Source: Leishmania mexicana MHOM/GT/2001/U1103 (lineage: Eukaryota > Euglenozoa > Kinetoplastea > Trypanosomatida > Trypanosomatidae). Taken from it: a stretch of 64,000 nucleotides of DNA. Positions 20,791 through 32,657 of the stretch are shown here, in pieces. The position numbers and the translations under genes were made by a program. Below the pieces are notes generated by a model that saw only the letters and a list, made by a program, of their open reading frames with translations, was not told the origin of the DNA and did no database searches. The stretch is from positions 1,288,954 through 1,352,953 of the forward strand of contig NC_018335.1 in NCBI RefSeq assembly GCF_000234665.1, given 5' to 3'. Position 1 is the stretch's first letter. The number at the start of each line of letters is the position of its first letter.

Positions 20791-21999
20791 ATGCGGATGA
20801 CGGTCACGCACTCGCGTCGTGCTGCTGTGCGGTGCACATGCATACTTGCGCTTCTGCTTGTATGCGTAGCACTGAGCTCGCGCGCATTTTTCGACTTTGG
20901 CGGCGGTGGTCGTGCCGGCGCGCCGCCCGCAGAGGTGCACCATGCTCCGGAGGTGGACTACTACAAGGTGCTGCAGCTGGAGGATAAGCGCGAGGAAGCG
21001 ACCGAGAAGGACATCCGTCAGCAATTTCGCCGCCTTTCTCGTCTTTACCACCCCGACGTGGCGAAGACGGAGGAGGACAAGGCGAAGTACAGTCAAGTTA
21101 ACCGTGCGTACGAGGTGCTGTCCGACAAGCGGAAGCGCAAGGTGTACGACATGCGTGGGGAGCGGGGCTTGGAGCAGCTCGAACACATAGACCGCTCCAA
21201 GGGCACTCCTGGTGGTGGTATGAACCCCCTCGCCCAACTCTTCGGCATGCGGGTGGACGATGGCCTGCGAGGGTCCGACATGGAGCTGGAAGCAAAGGTG
21301 GACCTCGCCAAGTTGTTCACTGGCGGGCAGGAGACTCTCCGGGTCAACAAGCACAAGGTATGCCATGCCTGCAAAGGCAGTGGTGCGGATATCACGGGGG
21401 GCATTGTGCAGTGCCAGCAGTGTGGCGGCAACGGTGTGCTGCGCCAGCGTATCCAGTTTGCCCCTGGCATGATCCAGGAGTTGCGCCAGAAGTGCCCCAG
21501 CTGTGGCGGAGCAGGTCGGCGGCCGAAGCGGGTGTGTCCCGTGTGTCGGGGCAACAAGGTCTTGTTCGGCAGCAGCACAGTGACACTGGAGCTGGAGCCT
21601 GGCATGGAGGAGGGCCACGTGCTGAAGTTCGAGATGGAGGCGGAGGAGTCGCCGGACCGTCTGCCGGGAGATCTTCTCGTACACGTGCAAACCCTCCCGC
21701 ACCCCGTCTTCTCACGCCGCCGCAACCAGCTAGACTTGGACACGTCTCTGACACTGACTCTTCGGGAGGCCCTCGTGGGGTTTGACCGCAACATCACACA
21801 CCTTGACGGAGTGGAGCAGGTCGGGGTGCAGCGGCGCGACACCGTGTCACCCTATGGCACCGTTCTTCGGCTCCCGGGAAAGGGAATGCCAAAGATGAAT
21901 GTCGCCTCCGAGCGGGGTGACCTCTACGTCAGGCTGCAGTACGACATGCCCGCGCAGCTCACAGAGGAACAGAGGAAGCTGGTGGAGATGCTGCTGTGA
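20791..21999 (+). CDS. Type I DnaJ/Hsp40 co-chaperone with a secretory signal (ERdj3/Scj1-like)
   Basis: Stimulates Hsp70 ATPase activity and holds unfolded clients; the N-terminus places it in the ER lumen. The 402-residue protein starts with a basic stretch and a hydrophobic core (about 15-30: CTCILALLLVCVALSS), a signal peptide or anchor. The J domain is at about 55-122, with the HPD motif at 87-89. Four zinc-binding repeats follow: CHACKGSG 191-198, CQQCGGNG 208-215, CPSCGGAG 235-242 and CPVCRGNK 249-256. The last ends in Lys rather than Gly. Between the J domain and zinc region there is only a short Gly-rich linker (GTPGGGMNPLAQLFG). The C-terminal client-binding domain runs to about residue 400. 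There is no KDEL/HDEL-type retention signal at the end (VEMLL). The ATG at 20791 is chosen because the upstream frame to 20680 begins with TTG and encodes (CA)n repeats. Confidence 0.94.
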   Translation: MRMTVTHSRRAAVRCTCILALLLVCVALSSRAFFDFGGGGRAGAPPAEVHHAPEVDYYKVLQLEDKREEATEKDIRQQFRRLSRLYHPDVAKTEEDKAKYSQVNRAYEVLSDKRKRKVYDMRGERGLEQLEHIDRSKGTPGGGMNPLAQLFGMRVDDGLRGSDMELEAKVDLAKLFTGGQETLRVNKHKVCHACKGSGADITGGIVQCQQCGGNGVLRQRIQFAPGMIQELRQKCPSCGGAGRRPKRVCPVCRGNKVLFGSSTVTLELEPGMEEGHVLKFEMEAEESPDRLPGDLLVHVQTLPHPVFSRRRNQLDLDTSLTLTLREALVGFDRNITHLDGVEQVGVQRRDTVSPYGTVLRLPGKGMPKMNVASERGDLYVRLQYDMPAQLTEEQRKLVEMLL

Positions 22000-24428
<2,429 letters not shown>

Positions 24429-26602
24429 GTTGATAGGAAATGTGTGTGCGCTTGTGCGAGTGCGGGAGGCGGGGGTGCAGGGCGGCGCTGGCGGATGTGA
24501 ACACGCAGACCTACCCATACAAACACACGTCGTTGCGCTCCTTTCGCACCATCGACTTCGCCTTTCACCACGACCACCTACCAACTCCATTGTTCTCCAA
24601 AGAGCACACACGCACACACTCAAATGCGTAGTGATGTGTATCGAGTTGGGGTGGTGGAGAAAAAGGGCGCCTTACACGGACAACTTCTTCCAGGGATATG
24701 CATCCTCGTAGGGCACTGAGCCAGCGGCACACACTCGAGATTTTCTTGTCGTTTGGAGAGGGGCGGAGTGCGATGCCCAGGGAGTGGACGCGCCCCGTCG
24801 CCCTCTGTCTGCCGTGTGTCTCTGAGTCCCCTCTCTCCCTTACCACCAAAAGTTTTGGCTTCCTCCCGGGGGGTTTCCTTTGTCTGACTTCCTTTACGTT
24901 TTCCGTTTGATTTGATTTTTTACTGTTCCTTTTCTCTCTGTGTGTCTGTCTGTGTGTGTGTGCGCGCACGTTGGCGAGCAAGTCTTCGCTCACCAAGAAC
25001 AGAGAAGGGAAGCATCCAGTCAACCTGAGTACGAAGAAGCACCTTACTAATGAAAGAAGTCTGGTGAGGAGGGACGAAGCCGCTAGAGAACTAGTTGAGG
25101 CAATATGAGAGCAGAGCGCAACGCACTCTGGCTGTCTCCCTTGATCCCGGTTCTCTGGATTCAATGGGCGTCTGCCCCCCTCCGTTCTTGCACCGTCACT
25201 CCCTCACTCTCTGCTGCCTTGTGTGGTATTTGGTCGTTTGACCTCCTTTTCTGTCTGTCTGGGTGTCTGCAGCGCAGCGGTCTGGGTGCTGCAACGTCGA
25301 GATGTTTGTATGCACGCCCAACTCTTTCCTTCTGTCTGCGTGGACGTTTCTCAAGATAGAGCGAGTGGGTTAAAAGGGATAATGACAGAGAGACAGCGAG
25401 CGTGAAGGTAGGGGGGGGGAGAGGGATGTTGACCCGATATAACGAGTGCTTTGAGGTATATCTGCAGGAGTGGGCGGGCGAGGTGGAAAGCATAATGCGA
25501 CGCAACTGTAGTGTGCTCTATTGCAAGCACGAGTGTGAAGGGAGAGGGAGAACGGGGTGCGGTGCTCAACCACTGCCACCTCGATCAGCCCTCCTCCGCT
25601 TCATGGTGGGGATGACTTTGACCCATGAGTGAGCAGTGAAACGAAGGAGTGGGGCGCCGAGAAGGTGCCGGGCGTTTCGGATCTTGTGCAAGAGCGGAAA
25701 GGGTACAGCGCTCGTCAGAGTCGTCCGCGTGGTTCTTGAGTGGATCTCCCAGCGTATGTGTGTGTTTGCGCGTAGGGAGCGGGATCCTCTCTTTGCTCTC
25801 GTCGTGTGCTGTGCACAGGACGAAACACTGCTCTGGCGCACGCACTCGCGCGTACGGCGCTTGCCCCCCCCCCGACCTCCACTCCGCCGTCGATCCTTGT
25901 ACCGCCCACACCTGAAGCACAAACTCGACGCACCAACCCCTCGCCCTCTCTCTCCTTGCCCTTCCACCACACGTGCGTCATGCCAGCAGGCGTCACTGTA
26001 CCTACAGTTTTGAAGCAACACTATCTAAAAGCAAGGAGAACATAACGGAAAGCAAAGGAGTGCGCAGTTATGTGTGCTTCCGCGCCACAGCGCTCTTGGC
26101 TGAGGCAAAGCAGCGCCACCGCAGCCCTGCGTGGGAGGGGCTGTATCAAACGACTTGTTCTCCACCCCGCATCAACGTATGAACCACGTGCGTACATGCG
26201 ACTCGCCTCGATGTGGTTGATCAGTTGCCCGTATAGAGTGGAGGCAGCGCTGAGTGGCGGTTTCTGCGGATTTCCTGGAGAGCCTCCCCTCCCCCCCACT
26301 CTCCCACCCACCCACCCACCCGCGGGAGATGAACAATGGGCGCAACAGTCACAATGCACATGACCATTCTGATACACACTCTCCCATTTTCCTTCTTCGA
26401 CACCCCAATCAATCGCCATACACGCTCTCGAAGCACCTCTACCCCCTCCCCCACGTACGACGCCCTCGTACCCACGCGCATATCTTCCTGCACTACAGTG
26501 AGCTGCCTTTTCCTCCCTCTCTTATCCTTCCTCATACGATTCACCGATTGTTACGAGGCAGCACAGAAGTAAGGCTCGCACCTCCCCTCTCGCTCCAAAA
26601 CC

Positions 26603-26635
<33 letters not shown>

Positions 26636-27390
26636 CGGGATCCTCCTGCATTTCGCACATACTCAAACACTGCAAGCAGGGACCGTGAGGTCAGAAGGAA
26701 ACGACGTAGAGAGAAACTCGGTAACACGACCGCACACAGACGCACGCACACGCACACACACTCTCGCAAGCTTTAAGGCCAAGCGCGAGCGCGCACACCG
26801 ATCAAGTAGGAGACACGCACGCACCGAAAGGGAGTTGACGGTCGCCTTTTCTTTTTTTTTCGCTTCTCTGCCGCTTTATCTCATCGCGTGAGGCTATCGG
26901 GAGCCCCTTGCTCACGTGTGCGTCTGTGAGCGACCGCCCCCTGCGCTACCCTGCCCCTGCACTGTCGCTTCCTCTCGCGCGCTCTGGTCTACGGCTCCGC
27001 CCCGCATAAGCTTGTTTTCTTTTCCGGTGTATGACGCCGTCTCTGTGACTGTGAGTGATTAGGCGCGTATCTGCCTCTGTCGTGTGTTTCTGTGTACAGA
27101 GCTGGCCATCCCCCTCTTCCCTTCACCGCCTCTCCGTCGCGCATACGCACGCACACACGTGGCAGCCCCACGAACAACAGCGTTGCTCACTGGCTTGGTT
27201 CTCTCTCTCTTCGTCTCTTCGTCTGGCCATTTGACAGCTTAGATTCACACCCCACACCCCCTCCCTTCTCCCCATCACCTTTTTAGATCCTTCACCACCA
27301 TCTCCCCTTTCCTCTCCCTCTCTCCTCAAACCCTCTCTGTACATACGTGTACACACCCACCCCACACACATCCACCCACCCACCCACGCC

Positions 27391-27412
27391 ACATATATAT
27401 ATATATATATAT
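27391..27412. repeat. (TA)n microsatellite
   Basis: About eleven AT/TA dinucleotides in a row, preceded by a CA- and CCCA-rich stretch, upstream of the cyclin gene. Confidence 0.9.
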
Positions 27413-27800
27413 ACGTATGTGCTAGAGTTCGCCATTTCAGCTTATCTCCCGTCTTCTCTTTGTTTGTTTGTTGTTTGTTTGCGTCGTGTTGTCTCTTGCC
27501 GTTTTTATTTTTTTCCTCATTTTTTTTTTGGTACTTTACACACCGCACGTTAGATCCCCCCTCCCCCCTCTCCTGTGCACGTCGTCGCCCTTCACACATT
27601 CTCCAGCACGCACGCGCTGACACCAGGCTTCGCTTTTTCGTTTTGCTTTTTCTTCGCCATTTTGTGCGTGCGTGCGTGTGCAGCTTTCCAAGCAGAAGAT
27701 CCACTGGAGGGGGTGCATATTGGGAGCCGCGCGCTTGATTCGAGGAGTCAACAAAAGGCGCTCGAGTTATCCGTCTGACGTTGGATCACCGGCGTTGCCC

Positions 27801-27857
27801 TCGTCTCATCCCACCCACCTCCTCTTCCTCTCCACGGTTTATTTGTGCCCGATACAG
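27801..27857 (+). promoter_or_regulatory. Predicted trans-splice acceptor for the cyclin mRNA
   Basis: A pyrimidine-rich tract at about 27801-27834 is followed by the first AG in GATACAG (27856-27857). No ATG lies between this point and the cyclin ATG at 28040. Confidence 0.45.
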
Positions 27858-28039
27858 TACTTGATACACACGCAGCGTGACATAGACAGAGGAGACGGCA
27901 GCCCCCTTTTCGCCCGACGCCTCACGTCTCGACACCGGTTCTTGTATCCCCGCTTTGCCTTTGCTGACAGTCAACGGGTTTCCGTTTCGCCATTGGCTCT
28001 CTTGCCTGCTCCTGTGCGCGCGTGCGTGTGTGAGACATC

Positions 28040-29341
28040 ATGGCCGCCCTTCGTGAGGTGTCCAACCTCGCCAGCAACCTTGGCGCCGACATCAAGCAGC
28101 GTCAACAGACCAGCCGCATCGACCCCAACAACAATGGCTTCTCCGGCGCCTCGTTCCTGAATCAGGACAGCCTCCACCGTGGCTCACAGCAGGAGCAGTC
28201 ACTTTCTCAGCGCTTGACGGCGGCAAGCAGCTTCTCTGCGGTGACGTCGCACTCCATGCAGAGCTTGGTGGTGCGAAGGGGCGAGGGCGAGTCGCACATC
28301 CACGCCCGACGCACAAACACAGCTGCGCCTCAGCGAACCGGTCGCGCCTTGTCCGGCTCATGCGGAGACGTCCGTCATGCACATGAGCCGACGTACTGCA
28401 CGGATTTGATCGGCGACATCACGGACATGTTCGTGGAACGAGAGCGGCAGGCGGTGGCGCGCTTCAACGAAGGAAACGCGAGCAACGAGCCGACTGCGAA
28501 CACGAGTGCCCTGTACGCCTACTACGCGTCTCCGGAGTACCTGCAGCACCAGCCCGAAATCAACGAGAAAATGCGTATGATCCTCGTAGATTGGCTGATC
28601 GATGTGCACCTCAAGTTCAAGCTGCACGCAGAGACCATGTATCTTGCCGTCAACCTTATCGACCGCTATCTTTCCTGCGCCAACAACAAGGTAGACCGAA
28701 CCACGTTCGTACCACGCGCGCAGCTGCAGCTCGTCGGCGTCTGCGCGATGCTTCTGGCGGCCAAGTACGAGGAGATCTGGCCACCAGAGGTGAAGGAGTG
28801 CGTGCACATCAGTGCCAACACGTACACTCGCGAGGAGATTATCCAGATGGAGCGCGCCATCTGCACCGCGCTGTCGTTCCGGCTGACCGTTCCGACGCCC
28901 TTCCCGTTCGCGTCGCGCGCGTGGACGGTGCTGGAGGGAGACGACTTCCTCGGCATTGGCACGGACGAGGAGCAGCGTCGCCAGTACTTCGTGATTGTGC
29001 GCCACGCCACAAGCTTCTTCATGGAGCATGCACTACTGGACTACAAGTGCCTTCAGTTCACCCCGTCGCAGATTGCGCATGCGTCGGTGTTTCTGGCGTT
29101 GCTGATGCTGCGCACAAAGCTGGAGCTGCCCAAGACGCCCACCTTTCCTGTGTGGACGGATGCGCTGCGGCACTACACAAAGTCGGAGGTTCAGGAGTTC
29201 CGCGGCTGCGCGGAGGTCATTCTAGATTATGTGAATTACGTCCCCACAACCAAGTACCAGGCGGTGCGCCGCAAGTACAACAGCAGCCGCTACATGGAAA
29301 TCTCCAAAATGCTGATGCCTAACGAGCTGCCAACGCTGTGA
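28040..29341 (+). CDS. CYC6: B-type mitotic cyclin (CYC6-like)
   Basis: Regulatory subunit for a cdc2-related kinase (CRK), expected to drive G2/M progression. 433 residues. About 175 N-terminal residues are Ser/Gln/Arg-rich and probably disordered. The cyclin N box follows, with the B-type signature from R179 in MRMILVDWLIDVHLKF (from residue 178), then AETMYLAVNLIDRYLS, and later LLAAKYEEIWPPEVKE. The second cyclin fold occupies about 290-420. Mitotic cyclins usually carry a destruction box near the N-terminus; I find no perfect RxxLxxxxN, only loose RxxL-like strings such as RTGRALSG, so APC-driven degradation is not demonstrated. The name CYC6 rests on family resemblance and remembered gene order next to dihydrolipoamide dehydrogenase. 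The ATG at 28040 is the first in the predicted mRNA. Confidence 0.9.
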   Translation: MAALREVSNLASNLGADIKQRQQTSRIDPNNNGFSGASFLNQDSLHRGSQQEQSLSQRLTAASSFSAVTSHSMQSLVVRRGEGESHIHARRTNTAAPQRTGRALSGSCGDVRHAHEPTYCTDLIGDITDMFVERERQAVARFNEGNASNEPTANTSALYAYYASPEYLQHQPEINEKMRMILVDWLIDVHLKFKLHAETMYLAVNLIDRYLSCANNKVDRTTFVPRAQLQLVGVCAMLLAAKYEEIWPPEVKECVHISANTYTREEIIQMERAICTALSFRLTVPTPFPFASRAWTVLEGDDFLGIGTDEEQRRQYFVIVRHATSFFMEHALLDYKCLQFTPSQIAHASVFLALLMLRTKLELPKTPTFPVWTDALRHYTKSEVQEFRGCAEVILDYVNYVPTTKYQAVRRKYNSSRYMEISKMLMPNELPTL

Positions 29342-29726
29342 GGAAGCGGAGGCAGCACGGCTGGGGTGCACGGACGCGGGCTTGGCGATCTCGCTGCGTC
29401 TGTGCGTGTACGGCAGTGAATGCTGTGCGCATGTTCACCCCACCCCCGACCCTCTCTGCTCATTCGGGGTGGGTAGCAATGCGAAGGCTGTTGCGGTTAG
29501 ATTACGTTAGATTTTCGCCGTTCCTGTAGCGGTGCTCTCCTTTTCAAATCCTTTTTGTGTGTGTGTGCGCGCATGCACTCGTTCGAACGCCCGCAAGACA
29601 CCCTTCACATTCATCAGCGAGCAACGATGTGTAGGCTGTCGTGGCTTTAACTTGCGTGTGTGCTTGTCTGTTCGGGCTTCTTCTTTTGGCCGCAGCGCCC
29701 CGTAGTGCGCCTCCTCCTCCCTCCGT

Positions 29727-29746
29727 ACTCGGCGCAGGCGCCGAGT
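29727..29746. other. 20-nt hairpin-forming palindrome in the cyclin 3'UTR
   Basis: ACTCGGCGC and GCGCCGAGT form a 9-bp perfect GC-rich stem separated by only two bases. It may be a structured element in the transcript; no function is shown. Confidence 0.6.
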
Positions 29747-31351
29747 TGTTTTCTCTGTCGCGGCTGATTTTCCTCGACCTTTCTCCCTCTTTCGATTTTT
29801 ATGTCCTTGGCGCGTAACACAGGGCTGCGTAGAGCACATGGACACACCTCCGATGGAAGCGCGCTTGCGCATGTGCGTTCCCGGCGACGAAAACCAGACG
29901 CATGCCACACAAACAACGCACCTTACCCTCCCCTCCCTCCCCATCATCAGCCACATGTATATCGTGAGCGTTTTGTGTGTCTCTCTCTCGCTCGTTGTAC
30001 GGTTCTTTGATTCTTAGGCCGCTGTTTTCTGTGGCCGATGCATGCACCAACACGCGACACTCTGTGATGAGTACACGCGCAGACGCGCCCCCACTCACGT
30101 GGGCTCGTCACCTTTTTCTTTCGTTTCCTTTGTCTATATTTCTCCCCACCCTCCTGTTGAGGCGTGTAGATGACCAGAGATGATATATGAGCGTGCACGT
30201 CCCTTTCGCGTTGCTCCTGAATGCCCATGCACGCAAAAGACCAGTCCGGGACACACATACACCCACGGAATGCCACGCCCACAGATGGCATCGATCGCAG
30301 CGGGTTGCTCTTCTCGATGTATGTGGCTGAGATGGGTCCGCAGGCGAGCTGCGCCCACGTCCCCGTGTGCGTGCCGGTGCGTGTGAGGGAGAACGGCATC
30401 CAACGACTCTTTTTTGTTTTGTACTCGATGACTCTTAGCTCAGAAACCGCCCTGTCTTTCTCAACGAAAAAAAAAGTAAAAGAAGAAAGGAAAGTTCCAC
30501 CCATCAACGCAGCGAACCCATCAAGCACGCCCGTTACGACGCCAGATGCTCCAGCGGTGCGAGGGCGCGTGCATCGGTGCGCGATGGCAGGGAGATGCTG
30601 TGTTGGTGCAGCGTTGCACGCAGCGCGTTTTTTTCTGTGCGTGCTCTCCGTCTCCTGCTCCACAGTGGCGGTTGCTTGGAGGGAAACCTCTCTTGCTCTC
30701 TCGCTGGCTTCTGAGGATCGCTTGAAGCGCTCGAGGGGGCTATGAGGTGCCGTTTGTTTCTCCCTTACTTGGGGAGAGAGAGACAGTGAGAGAGGGGCGA
30801 CGGCGCAGCGACGCGTCTGGCACGCAGCTCAAGTGTGTGCACACTCCTTGTCTCGCTTCGTGTCGACTCCTCTCTTTTTCGGGGCATGCTGATGCGCGTT
30901 GACGCGTGTTGCCTGAGGGCCGCTCCGCTCATATCCATCCGGGCTCATGTGTACCACCACCACCACGACCCTTTTTCCCCTTTCCCTTTCCCTTCGCACC
31001 CCTCTACACGTACCGCTTCTGTCTGGCGTGCCCTCGCACTACACTGCATTGCTCCCTCTCTCTCGTGTCCTTCTCCTCTGGCGCTCTCACTCTCTTTCCC
31101 GTTCTCCTGCTGCCATCGCAACGCACAGAGCACGAAAAACAACGGTGTCAACAGAAGGGAGAGGAAGCCGTCGGACCCAACCGAGGCATCAGCGCCTTTT
31201 TATAATTTCGCACTGCTCAGCAGTGGTGCGTATTGACTCTCCTCTACCTCTACTTCTCACGCACACACGTACACCCACACACACACACACACACACTCCG
31301 ACGTTCGACGGCGCATCCAGGGGCTCTGCCGGATTCTTTGCTCGGCCCTGT

Positions 31352-31391
31352 CGCCTTCCCTCTCTCTCGTGCGCGCGCTCGAACGGTGGAG
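31352..31391 (+). promoter_or_regulatory. Predicted trans-splice acceptor for the 114-codon gene
   Basis: Pyrimidine tract at 31352-31369, first AG at 31390-31391, about 49 nt before the ATG at 31440. Confidence 0.4.
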
Positions 31392-31439
31392 CGTATTCTA
31401 CATTGACGTAGGCAGAGAAAACAAAGGGAAAAGAAAAAA

Positions 31440-31784
31440 ATGGGGTTTCGCATGCTGCAAGACTTTATGCGCGTGCAGCGCTGGGAGCGCTCGATCCGGA
31501 GGCGCGAGGATCACTCAGAGGGCATTGTTGTGCGCAGCATTCGTATGATCCCGTGGTCTGGGGTGGCCATGTTCTTCTTCATTATGGTTTTCTTCGGTTT
31601 CGACCTTGGTGCCGGCATCAAGCAGACAGCGCAGCAGATCAAGGACAAGAAGAAGGATGCGCAGACGACGCTGGAGGTGCAGAAGATCCAGGCGCGCCAG
31701 TGGTCGGTGGAGCAAGTGAAGAACTTTAGGGAGGGCGAGATGCCGCAGCCTTCGTGGGAGAAGGGCGGTCCACGGGCGAGGTGA
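31440..31784 (+). CDS. Small single-pass membrane protein, probably mitochondrial
   Basis: 114 residues, ATG at 31440 directly after a run of A, TGA at 31782-31784. The first 35 residues are strongly basic (MRVQRWERSIRRRE region). One hydrophobic helix spans about 38-57 (PWSGVAMFFFIMVFFGFDLG). The rest is a charged, helical, coiled-coil-like stretch (KQTAQQIKDKKKDAQTTL at about 61-78) and a Pro/Gly tail. The layout of a basic head, one TM helix and a helical tail is typical of small accessory subunits of mitochondrial membrane complexes; this is inference. No family name is offered. The next gene begins about 870 nt downstream on the same strand. The sharp change from simple-sequence spacer to ordered amino-acid sequence supports coding. 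Confidence 0.82.
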   Translation: MGFRMLQDFMRVQRWERSIRRREDHSEGIVVRSIRMIPWSGVAMFFFIMVFFGFDLGAGIKQTAQQIKDKKKDAQTTLEVQKIQARQWSVEQVKNFREGEMPQPSWEKGGPRAR

Positions 31785-32657
31785 CGTGGAAGAGGCGGCG
31801 TCGCGGCGGAGGTTAAATAGAAGAACAGATGGAGGGTGGCACCATGTGCGGATCACGTTGTCGGCGCTGCCTGCTCCCCCTTCTTTCTTCCCCGGCAAAG
31901 CGGTATTCGCTCCGTTGTGTGCTGCCACTGCGCTCCTCCCACTCTGTCTGCCGCACCCCACCCCCATCTTTCTTTTCTTTCCCGTCTGCAGGGCGGCCGT
32001 GGGAGGGGACAGGGGTGGACTGGAGATGGAAAGGGAGAGGAGGAGGGCGATCCAGGCACGCAGCACCCCACCCTAGACAAGGAGCGACAAACTCCATGGA
32101 GGCACTCGTTGGACACACGCGCACATTCACAAGTCTGTCCCTGGCTGAGCAGTCGCGCACACACACGCCCACCAGCGTGCTGGTGGTGACAGTGGCATGC
32201 TTCGGTGCCGAGTGCTTTCCATTGCTGTCTGGATATGCACGGTGTTGCGGCTGTTGCCTGTCTCTCGCAGCACTTTACAGAGAGAAACTCTTTGTTGTCT
32301 CCACTGTTGATATATTGAGCTGCCTCGGTCGTGTGCAGCGCGGAGGGGCCTTTGCGCCCCCTCCTCGCCTTCCCAAGGCACATGATGCACCGCGGTGCCA
32401 GACGCAGGCGCTCATCGCGGTAGAGCGATGGGGCTTCTACGGTTTTGTGATATGTTTCTTTTCCTTCATGCTCCTGCCCCCCCTCTTGTGCTCTTCGCGC
32501 TGTGCTCGCATCGTCTTTTCTCAAGGACTGCGTCGTCTGCCTCGTCGCGTGCCACACCCTCGTCTGCAAGCCCTTATCTTTCCTTGGTGGTTCACCACCC
32601 CCTCGCTGGTGCTCAGGTGCGTCAGCAGCGCCACAGTTTCCCGCCCCCTCCCCAGAC
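31785..32657. other. Intergenic region before the 1112-codon gene
   Basis: About 870 bases with no supported gene. It is moderately complex with CT-rich blocks. Frames in all phases are short of domains; a 296-codon frame at 31829-32719 overlaps the next gene's start in another frame. Confidence 0.65.
32454..32525 (+). promoter_or_regulatory. Predicted trans-splice acceptor for the 1112-codon gene
   Basis: T/C-rich sequence from 32454 to about 32521 ends in TTTTCTCAAG, with AG at 32524-32525. No ATG occurs between it and the start at 32658. Confidence 0.4.

Larger units (their letters stand above)
24429..28039. other. Long intergenic region between dihydrolipoamide dehydrogenase and the cyclin
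   Basis: About 3.6 kb with no supported gene. It includes GT-rich sequence near 24940-24970, a fairly complex block at about 26060-26280, (CA)n at about 26612-26635 and 26740-26760, TA repeats at 27391-27412 and several T-rich tracts. Overlapping frames of up to about 200 codons on both strands are compositionally biased. Confidence 0.65.
29342..31439. other. Intergenic region after the cyclin
   Basis: About 2.1 kb with no supported gene. It contains a 20-nt near-perfect palindrome (29727-29746), an A-rich stretch at about 30465-30492, pyrimidine-rich tracts and (CA)n at about 31275-31293. A 238-codon minus-strand frame at 29947-30663 is basic and has no domain I recognise. Confidence 0.65.
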
